IMG/VR virus record: IMGVR_UViG_3300025769_001097
Coordinates: 1-20,444 of that record
Length of the DNA stretch: 20,444 nt
Origin: a virus
Strand: one strand, 5' to 3'
How positions within the stretch are numbered: position 1 is the stretch's first letter; the number at the start of each line of letters is the position of its first letter. Below, one piece after another: positions 8,038 through 17,400 of this stretch. A program made the position numbers and the translations under genes. The notes beneath the pieces are model-generated. The model was not told the origin of the DNA and did no database searches. It was given only the letters and a program-made list of their open reading frames with translations.

Positions 8038-8703
8038 ATGGCTACATGGTGGGACAGTTTAACTGGTGGAGTTAGCGCAGCCGCAGACTTCATTGGTGGG
8101 TCAAAATTAGGGCAAGGTATAGGCTCTCTTGGAGCAGGACTTCTGTTAAAACAATTTGGTCAATTAGGAGATAAGCCTCCTGTGGTTGGTTACCAAGGCA
8201 AGGTTCCAAATTATACGGCTGTGCGAGAGCAGGTGCCTATGCAGCAAGACCCCAACCGTCGCCCCGGATCAGGTGGTAGACGGTATTTTAGCGATATAGT
8301 GTACGCAGACCGCTCGGAGCGCCAACCTATGTCTGAAGCTCAAGCCCGCGCACAAGCGCAGCAGCAAGCAGAAGGGCTGGCAGCACTACAAGCACCCAGA
8401 TTAGATGAAAAGCCCATGATGGCTACTGGGGGCATTATTGGTATGAATACGGGCTATTATTTAGGTGGCGTTACCGATGGTATGGCAGACAAAGTACCTG
8501 CTAGAATTGATAGCGGACAAGAAGCACGACTTAGTGACGGAGAGTTTGTCATACCCGCTGATGTAGTAAGTCATTTAGGTAACGGCAACTCAGAAGCTGG
8601 CGCTAAACAGTTGTATGAAATGATGTCAAGAACTCGTAAAACGCGCACTGGTAACCCAAAACAGGGTAAAGAAATTAACCCTAGAAAGATGCTACCGGCA
8701 TAG
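8038..8703 (+). CDS. Virion-associated protein with DGEFVIPADVV motif (221 aa)
   Basis: The ATG directly follows the TAA of the 1631-aa gene (no gap). The N-terminus is short and hydrophobic/Gly-rich (FIGGSKLGQGIGSLGAGLLL). The middle is Gln/Arg-rich (residues about 60-120). The C-terminal third holds a glycine-rich segment (ATGGIIGMNTGYYLGGVTDG, from about 129) leading to ARLSDGEFVIPADVVSHLGN (about 163-182) and the helix AGAKQLYEMM. From memory, an almost identical arrangement (GG, then DSIPA, then DGEFVM-A-AV, then GAKRMYDMM) recurs near the end of phage tail/internal-virion proteins in marine podoviruses, so I call it virion-associated. No catalytic motif is apparent. Confidence 0.75.
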   Translation: MATWWDSLTGGVSAAADFIGGSKLGQGIGSLGAGLLLKQFGQLGDKPPVVGYQGKVPNYTAVREQVPMQQDPNRRPGSGGRRYFSDIVYADRSERQPMSEAQARAQAQQQAEGLAALQAPRLDEKPMMATGGIIGMNTGYYLGGVTDGMADKVPARIDSGQEARLSDGEFVIPADVVSHLGNGNSEAGAKQLYEMMSRTRKTRTGNPKQGKEINPRKMLPA

Positions 8704-8711
8704 AGGCGAAT

Positions 8712-9575
8712 ATGTACTATTACAATCAAGGCGGCACCACTACTTCAGTACCATCTTCAGGCGGAACTGCTGGAGATCCAGTAGGTAAGTCAGAAGCGTT
8801 AGCAGATTATGCTGGTGAATACGTCACTGGTATGTTGGGTAAGGGGCAAGCCGTTGCCGATATGCCTTATCAGGCTTATACAGGGCCGTTATCTGCCGGT
8901 GCTTCTGATGTGCAACAACAAGCCTTTACTGGACTAGCTAACTTAGCAATGCCTACTACTCCAGCTAATTTTGACGCTGCGACTGCACAGTCGTACATGA
9001 ACCCTTATATAGAGGGTGCTTTGAACCCTCAGTTGCAAGCGGCACAGCGGCAAGCAGACGCCCAGCGATTGGCGAGCGCAGCTAAGATGGGACAAGTAGG
9101 TGCCTTTGGGGGATCTCGACTCGGCTTAGTAGAAGCAGAAGGGCAACGTAACTTAAACGAACAATTAGCAAACATACGTGCAACGGGTTACTCCCAAGCA
9201 TACGACAAAGCTAGAGATCAGTTTGCTGGAGATAGAAGATACGGTCTAGAAGGGCTTGCTGCACAAAGAGCCGGTGGCGCAGAACAACGCGCTATCGAAG
9301 GCGAAGGCATTGCTAGAGACTACGAGCAGTTCCGCGAAGAACGTGACTTTCCATACAGAAACTTGGCTTTCCAATCATCCTTGTTGCAAGGGTTACCAAT
9401 AACAGCACAAAGCTACTCTTACACCCAACCTTCCACTATAAGCCAATTATTAGGTGACGGTGGGGCTTTGCTAGAAATGCTGGGTATAGGTGGTAGTAGT
9501 GGCGGTGGGTCTAGTAGCGATAAATCCTATGTTGATGACATGATAGATGATGCTATAAAAGCAGGGGGCGGCTAA
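8712..9575 (+). CDS. Internal-virion-type structural protein (287 aa)
   Basis: ATG at 8712 follows a GAGG ribosome-binding site (8703-8706) just at the previous stop. The N-terminus is YYYNQGGTTTSVPSSGG. The core has SYMNPYIEGALNPQLQAAQR (from residue 94) and an Ala/Gln-rich helix ending in GQVGAFGGSRLGLVEAEGQR (127-146, with AFGGSR at 131-136). It is followed by long charged helices (QAYDKARDQFAGDRRYGLEG; EQFREERDFPYRNLAFQSS) and a low-complexity Gly/Ser tail. The MNPY...GAFGGSR-x-G combination is, from memory, a hallmark of a widespread structural protein of marine podoviruses of unknown exact role, encoded beside the giant internal virion protein, as here. There is no membrane segment; the C-terminus may be flexible. 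Confidence 0.75.
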   Translation: MYYYNQGGTTTSVPSSGGTAGDPVGKSEALADYAGEYVTGMLGKGQAVADMPYQAYTGPLSAGASDVQQQAFTGLANLAMPTTPANFDAATAQSYMNPYIEGALNPQLQAAQRQADAQRLASAAKMGQVGAFGGSRLGLVEAEGQRNLNEQLANIRATGYSQAYDKARDQFAGDRRYGLEGLAAQRAGGAEQRAIEGEGIARDYEQFREERDFPYRNLAFQSSLLQGLPITAQSYSYTQPSTISQLLGDGGALLEMLGIGGSSGGGSSSDKSYVDDMIDDAIKAGGG

Positions 9576-11407
9576 TGCTAGGCGGTCAAGGTATAGCTGG
9601 TGAGATTCAGCGTAAAAAAGAAGCCTACCAAGGCAACCCACAAGCTCTTCAACAACAATACCAACAGAGTCAACAGTTGGTAGACCTCCTTGCACTGCAA
9701 CAACTCAAGTCTGAGAAAGAAGCTGCTGCACGTCAGATGCAAATGCAGATGCAACAGAACCCTGCAACCATCGCACAGCAACGCGAGCAAGAAGTGCTCG
9801 GCATGATTAAGCAGGAACAAGGCCGAAAGCTAGGCGACGTTGCAAAGCGCACTGCTGGTACGTTGGGTCAGATTAACAAAAACGCACAGCAAAACGTGCA
9901 GCGCACGGCTAAACAAGGCTTGCCTGCTATGGGTGGCGCACAGATGGCTGCTGGCGGTATTGTTGGGTTTAAGAGCGGCGGTGTTACTAGCGAAGATATT
10001 GCAGATTTTAAGCGTAGTAACCCTAGAAATAGGGGGCTTTCAGACGAACGAATAAAACAAATAATATTAAAGCGGAGAAAAGCTCAAGAAGTTATGGGGG
10101 CAGTGGGTACGGGGGTAGCTGATATAGCCAAAGCTGCGGCAGGGCAACCTACGTCAGAAATAGAAGCTCAAATGGCAGCTAAGGCTGCGCCGACAGCTCA
10201 AGGCATTGCGGCTGTTACACCACAACCCGCTCCTAAAACTGTGCCTGACATGGGTGGCTTTGGGGTGTTGGCACCGGGAACACAACCAAAAATACAAAAA
10301 CAAGATGACGAGCAAAGCGTTGTTCCACCAACAGAAGAAGCTCCCACAGCTAGAAGTGCTTTAGCGGCTGCTTTATCAGAAAAACCCGAACGCAGTGCAG
10401 CACCAGCGATGGGTGTAGAAACAAGCCAAGAACTTAAAGACGCCCTAAAACGTCTTGAAGGGGGTGACCCCGCTACCGCAGGCATCGCTGCAAGAGACCG
10501 CGCATACGATGCTATGGGTAAGACAGAGGGCGAAGCAGCGTACCAAAGAAAATTTGATGCGCTAGAAACGTTAGATAGACAACAGTTAGATCCTAAAAAA
10601 CTAGGTATGGACGCTCAACGCGCAGGGCTTCTGGCTATGAGTAGATCTACACTAGGTCGTGGAGCGCGTGCATCATTTAATACACGTATGCAGCAAGAAG
10701 ATGATATACGTAATCGTCTTGTAGAACGTCACAACGTAGATATAGACAAGATTAGCTTTATTCAAGATGTAGGAAAAGAAGGCGAAATGTCCTACAGAGA
10801 CGCAGCGGCACAAGTGCAGCAAAATAATAGAGCGAGTGCTGATATATACGGTGCTATGAACAGCCAAGATCGTGCTGATGCAAGAGAAAGCTCTCGACAA
10901 CACTTTGATAAAGCACAGCAAAACGAACGCCACTGGCTAAATACTTTAATAGCCGCAGCACAAAGTGAAAATGCAGCGTTAGACAGAGAAGAAGCGCGTC
11001 TAGCAAGAGATGCAGGGTACGCCCAAACCTTTATTTCTAACCAAACCGCTCGCCTTACTAACTTACTTAAAGCAAAGGATGATGCGCTTAAAGCAGAAAT
11101 TGCTTCTGACCCAGAAGTGTTGCAAGCAGAAACAGAACTAGCGGGGCTAGAACTAGACGATGACGACTACCCAGCAGCACTTGAAAGAGTTGAAAAAGCT
11201 AGAAATAAAGTTCGAGTATCAGTAGAAGAAAGCTCTAATGGTGTGGCGATGGAAGCCTTAATAGAAAGAGTGCAAGAGCAGATAGCACAAGCAGAGGCTA
11301 GGTTAGGTTACGGAACTGGAGAGCCTAAAAAAGAATCGCAGACGCCTAGCGGAAATCCGTATGTATATAGTCTTGAAGATTTAAAAAACGTAACTCCTGT
11401 TAGGTAG
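9575..11407 (+). CDS. Gln/Ala-rich internal-virion-type protein (610 aa)
   Basis: ATG at 9575 overlaps the preceding stop (TAATG). The first 110 residues are Gln-rich and helical (QQQYQQSQQLVDLLALQQLK; ARQMQMQMQQNPATIAQQRE). A glycine-rich motif AAGGIVGFKSGG begins near residue 125, echoing the GGII segments at the end of the 1631-aa protein and in the 221-aa protein. Residues about 190-290 are a Pro/Ala/Thr-rich linker. About 290-590 is strongly charged and helical, likely coiled coil (QHFDKAQQNERHWLNTLIAA; ALDREEARLARDAGYAQTF). It ends in a short polar tail (NPYVYSLEDLKNVTPVR). There are no Cys residues and no enzyme motif. The location just before the giant zincin-bearing protein, and the composition, fit an ejected internal virion protein, though this is inferred from context. 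Confidence 0.7.
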   Translation: MLGGQGIAGEIQRKKEAYQGNPQALQQQYQQSQQLVDLLALQQLKSEKEAAARQMQMQMQQNPATIAQQREQEVLGMIKQEQGRKLGDVAKRTAGTLGQINKNAQQNVQRTAKQGLPAMGGAQMAAGGIVGFKSGGVTSEDIADFKRSNPRNRGLSDERIKQIILKRRKAQEVMGAVGTGVADIAKAAAGQPTSEIEAQMAAKAAPTAQGIAAVTPQPAPKTVPDMGGFGVLAPGTQPKIQKQDDEQSVVPPTEEAPTARSALAAALSEKPERSAAPAMGVETSQELKDALKRLEGGDPATAGIAARDRAYDAMGKTEGEAAYQRKFDALETLDRQQLDPKKLGMDAQRAGLLAMSRSTLGRGARASFNTRMQQEDDIRNRLVERHNVDIDKISFIQDVGKEGEMSYRDAAAQVQQNNRASADIYGAMNSQDRADARESSRQHFDKAQQNERHWLNTLIAAAQSENAALDREEARLARDAGYAQTFISNQTARLTNLLKAKDDALKAEIASDPEVLQAETELAGLELDDDDYPAALERVEKARNKVRVSVEESSNGVAMEALIERVQEQIAQAEARLGYGTGEPKKESQTPSGNPYVYSLEDLKNVTPVR

Positions 11408-11415
11408 GCAATTAA

Positions 11416-14400
11416 GTGCCACTACAAGTATTACAGTTCAGAGATGGCAGAACCGTAGAAGTTAATGCCCCTATTGGCGCGTCTAAAGCCGAGCTAGTTG
11501 ACTTAGCAAACCGTCAAGAGCGGGTGCGTAGGGCAAAGGAAGCCTCTGAAGAAGCCCGTTTAAGTCTTGTTGAGGGTAGGCGGGGTGCATTCAGTAGGGG
11601 CTTAGATATAGGCACAGACCTTGTAGCGCAAGCTACAGGCTCCTCATTAGAAGGTATAGGCAGTCTTCTAGGTCTTGAAGGTCTTGAAGAATACGGCGCT
11701 GAAGTAGCTCTTGAAAATGAAGCTGATATACAGCGCAAGTCTAGGTTCCAAACCCGATTCGACGATATTGAAGGCATTGGAGACTTTGGCTCTTACCTAG
11801 CCGGTATTGCTGGCGAGTCTCTACCCGCTATGGCTGCGGGTATTGCTGGTGGTATTGGTGCCGCTGCCGCTGCTCCCGCTGTTGGTTTGGGGGCGCTAGG
11901 CGCTGGTGTTGCTGGCGTTGCCGGTGCCACTACTGCAAACGTACCGTTCTTCTACGGTATGAACCGTGAGCGCCAGAAAGACGCTATAGAAGCTGGGTTT
12001 AGAACTGAAGTAGACGAGGGCGCAGCTTTCTTTACTGCACTGCCTCAAGCACTGCTCGACGGTATTGTTGACCGCTTGTTGGTTGGTGGGTTACGAATCA
12101 CAGACGAAGCTATCCGTGCGGGGGGTTTGTTTACCAGAGCCAGTAAAGGAGCCACAGCCGGTACGATAGTAGAAGCCCCCACTGAAATGGGCCAACAACT
12201 ACTAGAACGTGCTCAAGCAGGACTACCCCTAGATAATGAAGAAGCACTTGCAGAATACCGTGAAGCTGGCATTGCTGGTGGTCTGTTAGGTGGATCTATC
12301 CGAGGCACCGCCGCTGCTATTGGTGGCGACAGCGTAAGACAAGCAGAAGAGAAGGCTCGTATAGAACGAGAACGAGCAGCAGAAATCTCAGGGTTAACTG
12401 AAGACGCCCCAGCAGGCACTCAAGGTGATCTGTTTGGGTTTACTGAAGAACAAGAACTAGCACGCGCTGAAGCAGCCCCTACAGTAGAAGAAGTTACCGA
12501 GAGGCGCACGGCTGAAGCAGTTCCCACGCAGGAGACTTTGCCGGGATTTGAACCCCCTCCTCCCGAACCCACAGACGCAGAAATAGCTGAAAGACTAGCC
12601 GCTTTCTCTGATGAAGACCTAGCCAAAGCTACGGCTCCCGCAGGTACACAACTAGAAATAGAAGAAGTGCCCAAGGCCGAGACCACTGACCGGCTAGAAG
12701 ATACAGTTGATCCCGAAGAAGTACGTGATCGTGTATTTAGAGGGTTCAGTAAGAAAGCGCGTAGTAAGCCTGTGTCACAGCTTACACAGAAACAAAAAGC
12801 GACTGTTGCTGCACGAGTGCAGAAACTAGAGCCGCCAGAACTTGCAGCACTTGAAGACTTGCTAGCGAGAGAAGACGCTGCACGCCCCACTGACACCAAA
12901 GAACAAAAGTCTCTTTTATCTCCTGTAGGCCCACAGCTACGAGGAATACCATCACCGCGCACACCTGTAACTCCCGAAGGGCAAGCCATCACACCAGAGC
13001 AACAGGCGGTGCAGGATGCCGGTGTCGTAGCCAGAGAGGAAAGAGACCGTAGGCAGCGTGAAGCTGAAGAAGTCGTTACAGGGGATATGCCCTCAGAGGA
13101 AGTACGAACCCGTAGAGAACAAGAGCGTGTTGGAGAAGTAGTAGATGAGCAACGTGGTTTATTTGACCCAGCCGAAAGACCAGCCGACACAGAAACAGGT
13201 AGAGCTAGCGTTCAAGGTGATACACCGAGCGATGCAGACGCGCAAAGAGCAGTTGATCCCACCGTCACTCAGCCATCTGACGGATTACCAGTGGACACTG
13301 CTGGAAGAGGCGCTGTGGGAACTGCTGGAGGAGCAAGAAGAAAGCGTCGTACATTAGTACAGAGAACAAGAGACAAGCTCAAGATGAAAACGGCAGGGGC
13401 ACCCACCCTGTCTCAGCCCGATGCCGAAACTGGTGAAATCACTGTTACGTTTAACGACGGTGAAACTAGGACAATGAAGGTAGAGGACGGGTTGTATGTC
13501 GCCACCGATAGACCCGACCCAGAAGGCAGGATTCTTGGCAGCACACCCAAGCAAGCCACGGCAGCGTTAGAGAAGCAACGTAAAGGGCCAGAGCTGCAAA
13601 AAGAAGCAAGCAAGCGTATCGGCGTAACTAAGACTAAGCGGAAAGCCCCTACACGACCCAAGGCAAAGGTAGTCAAAGAGCCAAAGGCAGACAAAAAGAA
13701 AGAAGCTGCCGATAAGAAGGCGGTTACAAAAGAACGTAACGAGTTACGTAAAAAACTTATAGCTGATGGTGCAGATCCCGCAGATGCAGCGGCAGTTGCA
13801 CGACAAGAAGTAACTGACGACGCCAAATTCTCCACTCAACCACCAGAACCACAAGCGGTAACAGACAGTCAAAAAGACAAGGGGTTTCCTACATCTCCAG
13901 AGTTAGAACAAGGGCGCACTGCACAAGAGTTAACAGCAGAGCGTGACCGGCTGTTGAAAGAAACAGTTGGAGGCACCTTATACGACGCTGTAAAGAACAT
14001 AGAACGGAACGCAAATAGTAAAGCTGAAGCCTTTATTGCGAATAAAGTAGCAGCGTTAATGAAGCGGTTGGAACGTGCTGGCGCTACATTTAATTACGCT
14101 GTAGTGGATATAAACGGTAACGAAGAGATAAACGGTACAGCGGGCACTACCACCGTAACTTTTTATGATTTGTTAGAAGGGACAACCGCAACAGAAAAGT
14201 ACGCGGCAAGAGTTGCTTTAGTCCTTACCAACGATGCAACAGCAAGAGACAACGGAGTAAACCATAGAGTTCTTTTGCACGAAGCAATACACGCTGTAAC
14301 CAGCGTAGCCATGCTGTTAAAGCTAGACCCTGTGTGGGCCAAAGCTAACAAAGGATCTAAATTATTCAGAGATATACAAGCCTTAGAAAACCTAACTGAA

Positions 14401-17400
14401 GTAATACAAACACACCTAAAAGAGAAGTTAGATAACTACAAAAATGGTTCTGGAGGTATGTCTCTGTTTGAATTTCAAGCAGCTAAAGGTCTTACTAGCA
14501 AACTTGGAAACAACGCTGCTAGAAACGCCAGAGAAGTTTTAGCGTGGGCGTTGACTGATAAGAACATGCAGAATCTTCTAGCTAAGATTCCTTATGACAA
14601 GGGCACCGGAGTGGTAGGTGATGCTAAAACAGCAACGGAATTAGCGTTTGCACCTCAAAAAAATAAACCGTCATTGCTTTCTGAACTGTTTGACAGGATA
14701 CGCAAACTAATAGGAATGGCCCCCAGAAGTTCACAGCCCGAAGAATACACTGCGTTTACTGAACTGCTGCGTATTTCAGACTCCTTACTAGACCCAAGAG
14801 ATGTAAGTCAAATAGTTGACATTCGTGCGGATGGTGGAGAGCGAGTCAGTATTGACGATAGGTTAGTATCTGATGCCGCTTTAATGGGACGCAACGAAAC
14901 CGAGGCCCGTAATGCTTTAGACAAAGGCATCAAGAGTGTGCCGATTCTGAACTCAGACGGTGCAAAACGTATCGCTGATACCGTGTCTGACGTATCGCTG
15001 CCGCAAGCGGCTAAGGATTTTGTCTTAGGTATATTGAGTCTTAACGGCCTAGAGATGGTTGCTAAGAAGTATGTGCCTAAGATAACCGAGCTAAGAAAAC
15101 TTGTACTTGAAGAAGGTGGGCGGCTACTAGAACTCAAGCGGCCCATAGACACTGCCGTAAACAAAATATCTAAGTTTGCAAAAGCAAACAAAGAGAAGGT
15201 AATTATCCTAAATCGGCTCATGCCGTATAGCTCTCTAATCGGCGTAGACCCATCTAAACCAAAGAGCACTTATATCGGTGATACTGAAAAGATGGATGCG
15301 TGGCAAGCCATGCACGACAAAGGCGGCGACTACGAAAGATTAGGGAAAGAGGGTCAAGCGGTATACAAGCAGATACGCAATATCTACGCCTCGCTGTTTG
15401 ATGAAGTGGGGAGGGCAGTACAAGCTCGCTTAGATGCCACCGACCTAGATCCGAATGCCAAGAGAAGCATCTACGACGAGTTGATGAATAAGCTGTATAA
15501 GAAAGCTACGATTGATCCGTTCTTCCCTCTATTGCGAGAAGGCGAGTATCGTCTGGAGTACACAGCAACAGACCCTGAGACCGGACAACTAGAGTATTAC
15601 ACAGAAAGTTTTGAAACTGACAGTGCAAGAACAGCCGCTATGAAGCAGTTAACGGCTATGAGTGATGCCATCAATCTAGCCGATATGAACCCTTTTGAGA
15701 ATGTTGACGAAGCGAACTACCGTGACGCTCCCGCCGGTTCGTTTGTAAATAACGTGTTAGGTGTATTAGGTAAGAACGGAGTAGATTCGACAGTACAAGA
15801 TGAAATCATAAAACTGTTCCTAGATACGCTGCCAGAACGCTCGTTTGCACAGTCATTCCGAAGACGAGAAGGCTACCGTGGCTTTATTGGCGATCCAAGG
15901 CTATTACGCGAAGAGACATACCCTAAGCACGATATGGTCAAGGCGCTGCGAACCAGAAGTGCGTCTATAGCGCGACAGATTGTACGTTTAGAGTACGGGT
16001 CTAAGTTCCAAAAGTTACAGCAAGAGATAGAAGAAGACCTAAAAGCATTACAGAAAGACAACAAAGCGGACAAAAAAACCAAGCAAGCAGCTAAACAATT
16101 TGTAAGAGAAGTGCAGAAGCGTGTCAAGTTTGCTAAGAATCCTGACGTTGAAGATTGGGCTAAGAACCTAACAACTTTTGGCTTTACCATGACCTTGGGC
16201 CTCAACGTATCGTCCATGCTGGTTAACTTCTCGCAGCTACCGATGGTGATTGCACCGCACCTAGCAGGTACACGCGGTGCTGACGGTGAGTTGTTTGGGT
16301 TCAAAGAAACTACTAAGGCCATTGGAGAAGCTGTTCGACTGTTTAGAAATGCAGGTCTGACTGACGAGCGATACAAATACGTACCCTTTGTGAAGAAACG
16401 CCAAGCCATCATGGACATGATTGGTGAAGATGGTGTTGAAAAGACAGCCGTAGGGTCAGCCCCGTCACTGGATAACTATGACTTTGACTCAAAGGACATG
16501 CCGCCAGAGATAAAAGAGTTTAAGGTGCTGGTTGAAGTCGCAGCAGAAAGCGGTCAGCTTAATCGCTCTATTGTCTACGACATGCTTGATCTGGACGAGA
16601 TTGACAGTGTGCGCGGTAAAATCGGCGCTGTATCTGGGTTCTTGTTCCATCACGGTGAGCGCATGACTCGACAGGTTGCACTGGCTGCTGCTTACCGCTT
16701 GATGCTGAACTCTATGAAGAAGGCTGGCAGAAAGATAGACAACGCTGCCATGCGTGAAGCAGCACAGTTTGCTGTCTATGAAGTCGAGCTTACCAACGGC
16801 GGCACAGCCGCAGCATCCGCACCGAGACTTGCACAGGCAGGAATAGGCAAAGTTGCTTTCTTGTACAAGCGATACGGCATACAGATGATGGAGTTGCTAG
16901 GCAGTCTCATCAATGATTCTGTCCGAGGCACAAAAGCAGAAAAGCAAGCCGCACGCTATCAGTTTGCAGGGGTACTTGGTGGGTCGGCTGTAGTTGCTGG
17001 GGCACAAGGACTTCCTTTCTTCGGCGCAGTGGCACTTGTGTACAACACGTTAAAGGGTGACGAGGACGAAGAGCTAGACACAGTGGTACGTAAGGCCATA
17101 GGCGAAGGATTCTATGGTGGTATAGGTAACTACCTCTTGGGCGTAGACGTAGCTAGCCGTATGGGGCTGTCTGATCTTATATTTAGAGACAGGCTCATAG
17201 AAAAAGACCAATCGCTATTCTTTGACATGATTGAAGTGCTTGGTGGCCCTGTTGTGGGTGTGGGTATGCAGATGGAACGAGGCTTTGAAAAGATGTTCCA
17301 GCAAGGTGAGTTTGCTAGAGGCATAGAAGCTATGTCACCCGCAGCCATACGCAACGCTATTAAGTCATACCGATTCTACAACGAGGGTGCTAAAACTCAG

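Noticed and set aside
9840-10055. 71-codon plus-strand frame nested in the 610-aa gene
   Set aside because: Unlike the frame at 13145, its product is a Leu/Arg/Cys jumble with no regular helices and no clear ribosome-binding site.
10673-10933. Hydrophobic 86-codon minus-strand frame resembling a membrane protein
   Set aside because: It is the antisense of a Gln/Glu/Arg-rich coiled coil, which automatically gives Leu/Ile/Ser/Cys-rich sequence.
12420-13190. 256-codon open frame on the minus strand
   Set aside because: It lies antisense to the disordered linker of the giant gene. Its product is Ser/Arg/Cys low-complexity with no protein-like pattern, a typical shadow of Glu/Ala/Thr-rich coding sequence.
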